From positions 1-39,106 of the forward strand of contig JAAMPI010000398.1 of NCBI GenBank assembly GCA_013054445.1: a stretch of DNA of 39,106 nucleotides, given 5' to 3'. Made by a program: the position numbers and the translations under genes. The DNA comes from Cudoniella acicularis (taxonomy: Eukaryota; Ascomycota; Leotiomycetes; Helotiales; Helotiaceae). Below the pieces are notes generated by a model that ran no database searches, had not been told where the DNA came from, and saw only the letters and a list, made by a program, of their open reading frames with translations. Below are positions 30,263 through 39,106 of this stretch, in pieces; position 1 is the first letter of the stretch; each line of letters starts with the position of its first letter.

Positions 30263-32506
30263 ATGGTTGTTGGCAGAGTTTTACGTGCGACTGGTTGTAC
30301 CAGCTGCAGGTTATCTTTACTAAGGAGTTTTACCTCTTTCGCGGCACCTACACTTCGATTCCCACAACCCTCATCTCGATTGCGACCACCTTCAACCTTA
30401 AGCCGGCAAGCTAGATTTTCCTCGACCAACCCTGAAGCATCCCAACAAGATGGAGAAGAAATTAATGCGGAAATCAGTCAAAAGGAGCTTGTGGAATTGG
30501 ATGGTCCTGAACCCCTAGGTCAAGGAAAGGACCTTGCGGCTGTGCCATGGTATCTTCAGGTTGAATCGCCTCAACGAGTACCGAAAACCTTGTCGGAGAG
30601 ACAACGAATACCAGATTTACCAGAATCTCCTCCTCCTATTCTACAACCTCTATTCCAACAAACATCAATCGATTTAGGTCTTGATAACCTCACACTGCTC
30701 GACCTACGAAAACTTGATCCGCCGCCGGCCCTGGGAGCAAACTTGCTCATGCTCATTGGCACCGCTCGTAGCGAGAGACATCTACATGTATCTGCAGATC
30801 GACTATGCCGATGGCTACGAAGTACATACAAGCTACGGCCTAAAGCGGATGGACTACTGGGTCGAAATGAATTGAAATTAAAATTGCGCCGAAAAGCAAA
30901 AAGAGCAAAGCTTATAGGGAGTACTTCCGATGAGACAGGTGACGACGGCATTAGAACAGGGTGGGTTTGTGTAGATGTTGGCGTTGTTGAAAGTCCGGAT
31001 GAAGCTGAAGTCTTTGTTGAGAGGAAGGATTTTGTAGGCTTCGGGCGGAAGACAGATGGAGTAAGAATAGTGGTACAGATGTTCACGGAGGAAAAGAGGC
31101 TGGAGATGGAGCTGGAGAAGCTTTGGGGTGGTATCCTCAACAGGGCAACTCAGAAGGAACTGGGTGAAGTTGATGAAACTGCCGACTTCGAATCACCAGC
31201 TCTCCCGAATCCCGTGGAGGTTGATATTGCATCTCCAGCCAAGAAATCCAATAATGGACATCTGTCAACGGTTGCGAGTACACGAGGATATCATACTAGA
31301 CGCAGGCTACACATCTCTCACGAAGCAATTCACCAGCCAGGATCGTCTATCTCATCAGACCGCGTGCTGCAAAAATTTGACTTGAAGGATATTTACGATT
31401 CTGTCATAACAGCTATACTTAAAGGAGATTTTCACCGAGCGACGGTTACCATGCAGAAATACAGTTCCGACGTTCCTCAATTGAACGGTGATGGCTGGAG
31501 ACATTTTCTTTTGGAGCAGCTCTTAGGGCACATCCAGACCGTGCCCAAAGAGCAAGCTCTCGAATACCTTGGTGCCGGATCTATAGACTACGCATCGACG
31601 TCCTTTCTTCAATGCCTGTACAAAACTCTGTCCATCTTTCCGTCGACCTCAGAAGCCGAGACAAGAATATGGCTACATTGCTTTGCTCAAGCGCTTGGCC
31701 ATCCAGGTTATAACCCCTATGGATTATTGGATTTGTTTTCAGAGTTACGAAGCTATGGAGTGGCTATTCCCCGATCGTCATATCTGCACCTTATCCGCGG
31801 GGTGCTCCGACCTGCCCAGGTAAACGGCGGGTACCATGGTCCCCCGCAGAGAGCTGTTCTGGGGGCTCTAGAAATTCTACAAACGATGTACGATCGGGGT
31901 ATCGAGATCCTTGATGAAGAGATCTTTGTCGAGTTATTGGAATCATCATCGCCAGATTTTGATGATAGGGTTCCAAGGCACGCAATATATCAGGATCCGG
32001 CCGATACCTTCGATCTCCCTAGTCTCCCCATGTCTCCTATGCAGCAACGAATTCACCGACTCATGACAATTATAGACCTGCCTTGCTTTCGAGATGAATC
32101 CAGGTTACGGCTTTTGGACCTCTACTCCAGGCAACAGAACTGGCGCGAATTCCTCAATATCTGGAAGATGGCGCCTCGTCGAGGCAAACCACAATCTCCA
32201 GTCATGTATGCATTTCTATTCGCTGCAATTGCACAAACCAATAATCAAAAAGCATGCATGAATGTCATCCGAACCTGGGCCCCTGAGATGCAACGGGAAG
32301 ATCCCCCAGTTCCACTCGAAGGTCAAGTTGCCCAATCTTTACAAGAATGTATCATGGTTGCAGATCCGTTTGTTGAGGAGAATGCTTTGCAAGACCCAAA
32401 CGCAAAAGACGAGTGGATTTCTTGGTGGAGAAAATGCACATTGTCTGACGGAAAAGACGGAGGAAACCAGCAGAAACAACAAAACGGACCATTTCTGTTT
32501 GATTAG
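30263..32506 (+). CDS. ATP25: ATP synthase biogenesis protein Atp25, mitochondrial
   Basis: A single exon encodes 747 residues from the first in-frame ATG (30263). The N-terminus, MVVGRVLRATGCTSCRLSLL onward, is Arg/Ser/Thr-rich with almost no acids, as in a mitochondrial presequence, with RQARFSST resembling a cleavage region. Residues about 135-285 form the RsfS/DUF143-like domain of Atp25: LGLDNLTLLDLRKLDPPPAL, IGTARSERHLHVSADRLCRW, RTGWVCVDVG. The C-terminal part (about 360-730) is helical and corresponds to the region that in yeast stabilises the mRNA for ATP synthase subunit 9; the N-terminal part supports assembly of the subunit-9 ring. It acts in the mitochondrial matrix. The frame is intact. 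The closeness of RPO41 is noted under findings. Confidence 0.93.
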   Translation: MVVGRVLRATGCTSCRLSLLRSFTSFAAPTLRFPQPSSRLRPPSTLSRQARFSSTNPEASQQDGEEINAEISQKELVELDGPEPLGQGKDLAAVPWYLQVESPQRVPKTLSERQRIPDLPESPPPILQPLFQQTSIDLGLDNLTLLDLRKLDPPPALGANLLMLIGTARSERHLHVSADRLCRWLRSTYKLRPKADGLLGRNELKLKLRRKAKRAKLIGSTSDETGDDGIRTGWVCVDVGVVESPDEAEVFVERKDFVGFGRKTDGVRIVVQMFTEEKRLEMELEKLWGGILNRATQKELGEVDETADFESPALPNPVEVDIASPAKKSNNGHLSTVASTRGYHTRRRLHISHEAIHQPGSSISSDRVLQKFDLKDIYDSVITAILKGDFHRATVTMQKYSSDVPQLNGDGWRHFLLEQLLGHIQTVPKEQALEYLGAGSIDYASTSFLQCLYKTLSIFPSTSEAETRIWLHCFAQALGHPGYNPYGLLDLFSELRSYGVAIPRSSYLHLIRGVLRPAQVNGGYHGPPQRAVLGALEILQTMYDRGIEILDEEIFVELLESSSPDFDDRVPRHAIYQDPADTFDLPSLPMSPMQQRIHRLMTIIDLPCFRDESRLRLLDLYSRQQNWREFLNIWKMAPRRGKPQSPVMYAFLFAAIAQTNNQKACMNVIRTWAPEMQREDPPVPLEGQVAQSLQECIMVADPFVEENALQDPNAKDEWISWWRKCTLSDGKDGGNQQKQQNGPFLFD

Positions 32507-33052
32507 TACAATATGTAACAATACGCTCAATAGAGTCTGTAACTAGTGTACAACATAATGATGGCAATATCCACTTCCATGCATCGTTTATTCACGTCAC
32601 GCTCTCCTAGCTTGATAGCTCCGGCTTTCTCTTATTTGGTTCTGTACGACGACAAGGCTTGTTTCCATTCACCTCTGTACAGTGCCGAGTGGTCCCTTAA
32701 ACACGGGCTTTGAAGCGTGTAATACGAGCATGCGCCTCGCACGAACAAGTGATACTCTGTACAACTACGGGGCTGGAGATTGTGAACCCAAATAAAATAA
32801 AAGTGGGTCACGCGGGTGGCTTTTCAATGTTTCGTCTCATGATCCCCAGGACAACAGCCATCACACTACCGCCAATCAACCAATGTCCCTCAAGGCTGGC
32901 AACAACACAGTTGACCTGAAATGTGACCATGTCCTTTTCTCTGCGCTATCTAGGTGAATCTCTATTTAAATCCTGAATTCCCTTTTCGCTCTTTCCGTTG
33001 CATTGCTTCGACACACGGCATTCCTCTTCCTTTGCATCTCACAGCTTGCATC
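32507..33052. other. Intergenic: ATP25 3' flank and S1 nuclease promoter
   Basis: No gene is seen. The right half is the nuclease promoter, with CAACCAATG (CCAAT box) near 32878 and a TATA-like box at 32963. Confidence 0.55.
32963..32970 (+). promoter_or_regulatory. TATA-like box of the S1/P1 nuclease gene
   Basis: TATTTAAA lies 90 bases upstream of the nuclease ATG and is followed by a C/T-rich leader, the usual arrangement for a strong regulated fungal promoter. Confidence 0.5.
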
Positions 33053-34186
33053 ATGAAGTTCTCCAATTTCAGCTCAGTCTTATCGCTACTCTCCCTCATC
33101 CCAGCTTCACAAGCATGGGGTACTCTGGGACATCACACAGTAGCCTATGTGGCGACGAATTTCGTCCACCCTAAAACTAGGGTTCTCTTCCAATCGATTT
33201 TGAACGATATCACACCATCCTATCTTGCGAATATTGCAACTTGGGCAGATACAATGCGCTATGTCCAAGGGTGGGGATGGAGTGCTCCGCTGCATTTTAT
33301 TGACGCTGAGGATGATCCGCCTCATTCATGTGCGGTGAAATACAGCAGGGATTGTGGGGAGCACGGCTGCATTGTTGGCGCTATTCAGAACTTCGTGAGT
33401 AAACCACAGGAATAACGAGGAGGATACTAAGAAGATTCTAATGATATGATAGACACAACAGCTACTCAATCCCTCTTTGGGCGCTGTACAGCGAAGCCAG
33501 GCTGCAAAGGTAGATATTCCACCATTTACGACGTCTGGTCTCCTCATATCTAACTTGCAAATAGTTTATCGTACATGTAGGTCACAAGAAACCCGTTTCA
33601 AAAGTTCCATTATTACGGCACTCATTTATTGTCCCTAGTTCTTAGGTGATATTCACCAACCTCTGCATGACGAGGGAATGGCCAAAGGCGGGAATGGTAT
33701 TCACGTTATATTTGACGGCGATGAATTCAACAAATATTACAAGCCTCTGAATCTACACAGCGTTTGGGACACCACCATACCCGAGAAAATCGTTGGTGGA
33801 AACACTCTGCTGGACGCCGAGAATTGGGCTGCCAACCTCACTACAGCTATCGAAACTGGTATTTATAAAACTCAAGTAGGAGCTTGGACAAACAGCATGA
33901 ATTTGGCAGATCCAGCAAGCACTGCACTCTCTTGGGCATCTGAAACGAATGTTTTTGTCTGCACTACTGTGATGCCTAACGGTAGGGAGGCTATAGAAGG
34001 CACAGAGCTGAATGGTACTTATTACGAAGCAAGCGCGCCAGTAATTGAGTTGCAAATTGCGAGGGCAGGGTACAGGTGAGTTGATGTCCTGATAATTTAC
34101 AATCACGAAGAGAACTAACTCTTTTCGCTTTTAGGCTTGCACGCTGGATGGATCTGATTGCTGGCAATTTCAAGACGGAGCTATAG
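33053..34186 (+). CDS. Secreted S1/P1-type nuclease
   Basis: Five exons, 33053-33394, 33453-33509, 33565-33576 (12-nt micro-exon FIVH), 33639-34075 and 34135-34186, give 299 residues. A signal peptide ends SLIPASQA, exposing Trp22 as the mature N-terminus. By position, all nine zinc ligands known from P1 nuclease are present: Trp22, His27, Asp66, His81, His137, Asp141, His147, His177 and Asp181, seen in WGTLGHH, ATWAD, PLHFID, VHFLGDIHQPLH and HSVWD. The family is a trinuclear-zinc enzyme that cleaves single-stranded DNA and RNA and removes 3'-phosphates, secreted by fungi to gain phosphate and nucleosides. Length is normal. N-glycosylation sequons such as NLT and NGT occur. It ends 41 bases from the tail of the amidotransferase gene. 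Confidence 0.95.
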
Positions 34187-34227
34187 GATGATAAGCCTGG
34201 GCCCTTGGTCTCGTATTTCTCCATACC

Positions 34228-35038
34228 TCAGTCTTCCAGAAGAAATCTCAAGAATGCTTGAGAAACCACAACTCCATCATGGTATTTATTCACTCTTTCC
34301 ATGGCATCGTTGAACTGAGCATCATCGAATATTCCCGATGCATGCCTCGTCTTGAAAATCTCCTTCATTATCCCTTCATTAAATTCCGGGTGTCCCTGGA
34401 CCGTTATCAGTCTCTTGGGAATATACATCGATTGCACGTGACACTTTTCCGTTGTTGCCAGATTCTCCACCCCCTCAGGATACTCGAAGACAATGTCTCG
34501 ATGCATCTGTTGTAATGACTGGATATCCTGTTAGAATTTTAATATCTTTTATGGACCGAAAACCACTCACCAAAGCAATCTTGCCGAAAATCTCCTGTCC
34601 CCTCTTCGTCAAATCCAGGGCTATTACACTTATTTCCCAGCCTTTATCACTCCTGCCAACCTTGACACCCATTGCCCTTCCTACAATCTGATGCCCAAAG
34701 CAAATGCCAATTATCCTGACCCTCCGCTGTTTCAACACTTCCTTCGTGAACTCCACAAGCTTCAGTATCCAGGGGTCATCGTCGAAAGAAGTGTACTTCG
34801 ATCCCGTCAACAAAATTGCATCTATGTCTTCTAATGCTGGGTATTTCTGGGCCGTAACCACATCATATATTGATAACTCGAGACCAGATGAGGAGGACAG
34901 GTCTGGATAGTTAAGTGCATCCACTCCTGCTTTCAGAAGGGCAGTGAAGACACCGCCGTAGCCGCCATACTTTGCTCGCGTGCCCTCGAGGGGAGTGTCG
35001 CATTCAAGGATCGCAATTCGGAGGGGAGGTTGTGGCAT
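34228..35038 (-). CDS. Class I glutamine amidotransferase-like protein
   Basis: Two exons, 35038-34571 and 34527-34228, with a 43-base intron, encode 255 residues. Start MPQPPLRIAILECDTPLEG is the first ATG-initiated one. The GATase class I triad is intact: nucleophile Cys113 in GICFGHQIVGRA, and His202 and Glu204 in VQGHPEFN; the oxyanion region is ILLTGSKYT. This is a free-standing amidotransferase domain of the GMP-synthase-like type (as in yeast YLR126C and fission yeast relatives), without a synthetase domain. It probably hydrolyses glutamine or a gamma-glutamyl compound in the cytosol, but the acceptor is unknown. The gene is divergent from the MFS carrier and tail-to-tail with the nuclease. 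Confidence 0.92.
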
Positions 35039-35194
35039 TCTGTGACCTTTTTTGGTCAATACTCTAGGGGTGATAGGCTGCAACTGACTGAACAAGGGGA
35101 GTAATGATATGAAATATTCTTCAACAAGTTACCTTGGTAGCACGTAGGTAAACAAAAATGGGATGAGTTTAACTCGACTCGGGAGCCGCAGGCA

Positions 35195-35205
35195 GATAAC
35201 GATAA
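35195..35205 (+). promoter_or_regulatory. Tandem GATA-factor motifs
   Basis: GATAACGATAA gives two GATAA cores six bases apart on the same strand. Paired GATA motifs are typical targets of AreA-type nitrogen regulators in filamentous fungi; that assignment is inference. Confidence 0.35.
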
Positions 35206-35231
35206 GGCGACCCCGAAGTTTACCCTACAGT

Positions 35232-35237
35232 CACGTG
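35232..35237 (+). promoter_or_regulatory. CACGTG E-box-like palindrome
   Basis: A perfect CACGTG in the amidotransferase/MFS divergent promoter, 31 bases after the second GATAA core. Possible bHLH site; the factor is unknown. Confidence 0.35.
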
Positions 35238-35950
35238 AAGAAAGCTCTATTTCCTTGTTTTGCTTTTTTTCTTTGCGACCTCGGGACTTTGCTGCATTCA
35301 ACAGTTCTCTTTAACACCTTTTCTGACACAAACATCAGGGAATCTCAAGCCACTTTAACGCCACCACTAGCACGCTCATACGGGTCACTCTAATTGGATT
35401 ACTTGAATGGCCTTCCCGAAAGGTTCGGCCGAACACAGGAGCAGCGGGTACTTGAATTAGCGGCATGCAAGTCGCTGCTCACTTGACTAATCCCCTCCAC
35501 TATTCACTATTCATTCCTCGAGTCCTTGGTATTTCCCGAATTCACTCTTATTTATTTTCACTTTTTTTCTCCTTCAAAGAACTTCATTGGATTGTGTCGG
35601 TCATTCAAAAGAACATCTTGGTCTACTCTTCGTTGAGAATATACGAAATAGTAGCCTTGTGGCTTGAATCGAAGCCGATCTCGGATTACCAATCACATTG
35701 ATATCGGGAGCAATTGCTCATGCAGGAATTTGGCCGTATGACTCGACGCCGACAGGTCAATTGACACGGCCAGAAATTCTATCATAGTACCACTCAAGAC
35801 AAGGACATTCCCCCGTTCATAACGCCTTACGCAGTCCATTCTTCGACTCTTTACACTGGCCTTCGACAAAGTTTTTTTTATTTCTGAGACAGTGAGCGGA
35901 AACTACTCCAAAAGTGGGGACCCCGGTACCTATTCCCAAACTGTACCACA

Positions 35951-38136
35951 ATGGCTGAGAATAGTCGTACCCCGAATGAGCGTACTGCACTTCTATCAGC
36001 AACGGAATCAAGTCATGAAGCAATTTCTCAAGCTGAAGTTTTTGCCGGCAATGATTCCGATACGGAGATTGATCCCAATGAATTCGACAATCTTCTTTCT
36101 AGGTCCGAGTCCATTAACATAGGCCTTGGGATTGAGCCGGAATCGCAGGAGACGGCTATGCTTCGAGGACCAAGGAGATATAGCGGAGTCAAAGCACACC
36201 ATAGAAGACCAAGCCAGGCAAGTATTCGGAGTCGGAGGAAGTCATTCGCAAGCACAATTGGAAGCAATCAAGAAGTGATAGAAGAAGCAATTGAAGAAGA
36301 CGACCTCGAAATTGAGCCGAAATCACCCTTTCTTGGTGGCGTTAGTGTGACGAGATTTTGGTTGATATTTGCAGGAGTACTCACCTCGTATTTCGTAGCT
36401 TGTTTCGATTCTACCATTATGGTCTCAAGTCATCCGATTATTACTTCGTACTTCCAAAGCTCGAACAGCGCGTCTTGGCTTTCAACGGCTTTCTTACTAA
36501 CCTCGACAAGCTTTCAGCCACTCTTTGGACGGCTTTCGGATACGATTGGGAGAAAACCGCCCTATGTCTTCACAATGGCGGTTTTTGTGCTGGCAACAGT
36601 GTGGTGTGCACTTGCTCAAAGTATGCTCAGCTTCATTCTTGCTCGGGCGTTTTGTGGACTAGGCGCCGGTGGCATGATGACTATGGGTTCCATCATTACA
36701 AGCGATCTTGTGCCTATTGAGATCCGTGGGAGTTACCAATCTTACATCAACATCATCTTTGGAGTTGGTTCCGCACTTGGCGCAGCTCTTGGAGGAGCTA
36801 TTGCCGATCATCTTGGTTGGAGATGGGAATTTGGGATACAACTACCCGCACTATTTGCTTGTTTGGCTCTTGCCTGTTTCACTGTTCCAAAGGACCTTGG
36901 TCTCGCGCAGGGAATTAAAAGAAAGACGGTTTGGGAGGCAATGCAAGTTTTTGATTATCAGGGATCAATTCTTCTAACAACCTCGATTACATTTTTGATT
37001 CTTGGCTTGGTACGTACTCACTCCTAACACTAGCAATTGGATCACCATGATTTGGTGTCTTCATGATTAATGGGCGATATTTTTTAATACTGCGCCCTTT
37101 ACGCTGTCAGGTAGTCTGTGCTTCAAATTGCTTGCCTTTTCATCCGAAGTTTTTCTCAATATTTCACATGAAAATGCGCATTTCCTCTTTTGTTGAAGTT
37201 GATTTTGTTCTTGTCAAATCTCTATTAATAATTTCACACAGAACCTAGGAGGAAACGTCTATCCATGGTCCCATCCATTCGTCATCGCATCACTTGTCAT
37301 CTTCAGCATCGCCTTTCCTCTCTTTATCTGGGTAGAATCACGAGTCGACCTTCCAATCATGCCTCTCAAGCTCTTAACGAAGAACCCCCGAATGGGCCTC
37401 ATCATTTCCAACAGCATTGGAGCCATCGTTTCCAACGCCGTCACTTTCAACATACCCCTCTTCTTCCAGGCCGTCCTACTCGAAAGCGCAACAAGCTCTG
37501 GATTAAGGCTGATTGTTCCCTCTATTGCCGCTTCGATTGTTGGAACGGCTACCGGCTTTTTGATCTCCTGGACGAAACGCATGAAAGGTATATTAGTCGC
37601 AGGAGTAGCATTCATCTTTATCGGTACCATAGGGCTCTCGTCCATGCAGCGAGGTTTCCCAGATTGGGCGTACCTGCTGTTCCTCGTTCCTACGAGCATT
37701 GGTACTGGATTCATGTTTCCTGCTACGTTTATGGCTGTTTTGGCGGTCTCAGAACAAAGTGAGCAGGCCGTTGTAACCAGCACATTAATCCTTTGGAGAT
37801 CAATGGGCTTGGTCTTAGGTGTTGCGACAAGTAGTTTGGTGTTGCAGAATGCACTTTACTATTACCTCGAGGCATTTGTTTCAGGGCCTGATAAGCAGAG
37901 TGTGAGCTTCATCTTAAGATTAGGATTGATAGAGCTAATACGCGTTGCAGGTTATTGAAGAGGTCCGAAAGTCTGTCCGAGCCATTCCCAACCTCGAGCC
38001 GGTGTACCGCGAGCAAGTCATCGATGCTTATTCGTCTTCCTTGAGAGCTACGTTCATGATGTCGGCGGCTTTGTCTGTGATTGCAATTCTCCTTACTATC
38101 CCATTGAAGCTGCCAAGATTGGGGCAGAGAAAATAG
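35951..38136 (+). CDS. MFS transporter, DHA2 / Vba-Fnx-like
   Basis: Three exons, 35951-37009, 37242-37901 and 37951-38136, encode 634 residues. The first 130 or so residues are a hydrophilic tail with an acidic dileucine-like sorting motif near the start (NERTALL) and an Arg/Ser-rich patch, as in vacuolar carriers. The membrane domain begins at FWLIFAGVLTSYFVACFDST and has the MFS loop motif GRLSDTIGRKP and the antiporter-like GLGAGGMMTMGSI; about 14 segments can be counted. The closest families known to me are fungal vacuolar basic amino-acid transporters (Vba, Fnx) and DHA2 drug/H+ antiporters; substrate is unproven. Intron 1 (232 bases) is long for this genome and splits the protein after FLILGL. 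The join FLILGLNLGGNVYPWSHP is as expected. Confidence 0.9.
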
Positions 38137-39106
38137 TTCATCGGCGTTACGTCCTGCAACTTGGGGGGTTTTTGTCAGGAAAATATTTTTCGGTGTGAGG
38201 TTTCTTAGCGTATGCATTCGTATCATAAAAAGCGGTTGTTTTTCGTATGGATAGATGGATGGGTAGAGAATCAGTTCGGGAAGTTAGATTGGAAGATTAG
38301 GTTTTGGGTAAATGGATGAGAAGAAGGCCCAGTCCGTTTATTGTTCATCGGCAGGTTTTCCTAGCCACATACATCTCTATAATTTATTTCCTTGGAATTT
38401 TTTGAGAGAGCATCAGAAATTGTAGCAATGCCAGTCCAGAGGAGATGATATCGGGACGGTTTGTAGGGTAATAAGTTATTGCGCAACAATTGCTTGTCGA
38501 GGGCGGTGCTTACTTAGTGTTTGAGAGAAAATATTGTCAGTTAGCGACTGCAACCCCTGAAACTGGTGAAATTGCACTGGAAATCAGCGATGAAAGCCTG
38601 AGGCTTAGCGATGATGCGGTGAATGTTCGCCTGAAACTTGGTTCGAAGGACACTGTTCCACCATCAGATTTTAGTTTTTAATCTTGCTAGGATGTCCCAA
38701 ATCACTGCAGATACAAAGTTACCCTCACTTCGGATGAGGTGCTGTATTTTGTTCTCATTTTGTCTTGACAGCTCGTTCGTCGCGAAGCTATGTGAATCCT
38801 CTTCCCCATCGTCTAGACATCATCTTGTGCGCTCGTTTCTTTAACTTGATAGGTTATTTCTAATTTGATGACCTGCGGTAAGAATTGAGCTTCCACATGC
38901 ACATACATGTATGGATGCCAAATGTTTCCGGGGTTCAGTTCTCATCCCTTCTCCCTTTCCTATCGCCTCCACTTTCCACGGCCATCGCCTCCCCTTTTGC
39001 CTCGCCTCCCCTTTTGCCTCGCCTCCCCTTTTGCCTCGCCTCCCCTTTTGCCTCGCCTCCCCTTTCCACCTCGCGTCGCTTCACTTTTCGCACAACCAGC
39101 ACCACA
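38137..39106. other. Gene-free right flank
   Basis: After the MFS stop no conserved frame is found; two short plus-strand frames (38490-38681 and 38638-38844) overlap and look random. From about 38930 to the edge the plus strand is almost pure pyrimidine and contains a 17-bp minisatellite, as often found in strong fungal promoters, so a gene may start just beyond the window. Confidence 0.5.
38986..39070 (+). repeat. 17-bp pyrimidine minisatellite, about five copies
   Basis: CGCCTCCCCTTTTGCCT starts at 38986, 39003, 39020 and 39037 as identical copies. A fifth at 39054 diverges after CCCCTTT. A degenerate relative (ATCGCCTCCACTTTCCAC) precedes the array near 38962. Identity of the central copies points to recent expansion. 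It is strongly strand-asymmetric (C/T on plus). Confidence 0.9.

Larger units (their letters stand above)
35039..35950. promoter_or_regulatory. Divergent promoter region, amidotransferase / MFS carrier
   Basis: The 912 bases between divergent starts hold no supported gene. Near the amidotransferase side are two adjacent GATAA motifs (35195 and 35201) and a CACGTG (35232). Several ATGs precede the MFS start (for example near 35718 and 35735), so the MFS leader may be short or contain upstream ORFs. Confidence 0.5.

Noticed and set aside
30571..31140. 189-codon minus-strand frame
   Set aside because: Antisense shadow of Atp25, Ser/Arg-rich with no family.
37259..37783. 174-codon minus-strand frame
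   Set aside because: Antisense shadow of the MFS transporter exon 2.
38490..38844. Two short plus-strand frames after the MFS gene
   Set aside because: They overlap in different frames and show no motif or promoter; the first lacks an ATG at its start.
1..39106. Secondary-metabolite cluster, CRISPR array, prophage or retroviral element
   Set aside because: No synthase backbone gene, repeat-spacer array, integrase, transposase or reverse transcriptase was recognised anywhere; the gene content is ordinary eukaryotic.

Overview
This is nuclear DNA of a filamentous ascomycete (Pezizomycotina). Genes are split by short introns (mostly about 40-110 bases, GT...AG, often with a CTAAC/CTGAC-like branch site), lie on both strands without operons, and encode fungal families: Cef1/Cdc5, Atp25, Rpo41, a PAS hybrid histidine kinase, S1/P1 nuclease, a GILT-like thiol reductase and a Vba/Fnx-like MFS carrier. 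Protein style suggests Leotiomycetes, but that is an impression; no rRNA, tRNA or mitochondrial marker is present to settle it.

Layout. 1-1662: no convincing gene. 1663-2938 (-): zinc-independent MDR oxidoreductase. 2939-6217: a 3.3 kb gene-free stretch with an imperfect 79-bp tandem duplication and a 28-nt direct repeat. 6218-7351 (-): fungal protein of the 2EXR/F-box-like hypothetical type. 7352-8689: GC-richer spacer with a possible decayed minus-strand frame. 8690-12838 (+): hybrid histidine kinase in seven exons. 13475-15888 (+): Cef1/Cdc5 splicing factor. 16627-18534 (-): hexokinase-like protein with an 18-nt micro-exon. 18944-20154 (+): GILT-like protein whose 3' coding end overlaps that of DcpS (20081-21142, -). 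21737-22488 (-): small secreted Cys-rich protein. 23163-27443 (-): mitochondrial RNA polymerase Rpo41. 27915-29765 (-): amidase-signature enzyme. 30263-32506 (+): Atp25. 33053-34186 (+): secreted S1/P1 nuclease with a 12-nt micro-exon carrying a zinc ligand. 34228-35038 (-): class I glutamine amidotransferase-like protein. 35951-38136 (+): MFS transporter. 38137-39106: gene-free, ending in a 17-bp pyrimidine minisatellite.

The genes do not form an evident biosynthetic or defence cluster; most are housekeeping or general metabolic genes (splicing, mRNA cap turnover, mitochondrial transcription, ATP synthase biogenesis, nitrogen and phosphorus salvage). Loose themes are two nuclear genes for mitochondrial gene expression about 2.8 kb apart (RPO41 and ATP25) and several nitrogen-linked activities in the right third (amidase, nuclease, amidotransferase, possible amino-acid carrier). 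The most interesting observations are at gene-structure level: two micro-exons that encode catalytic-core residues, an overlapping convergent gene pair, an A10 tract that breaks the simplest reading of the histidine kinase, and an amidase intron without which two tandem stop codons would be read. I found no clear novel multi-gene system. All exon joins were made by eye from reading frame and family conservation.
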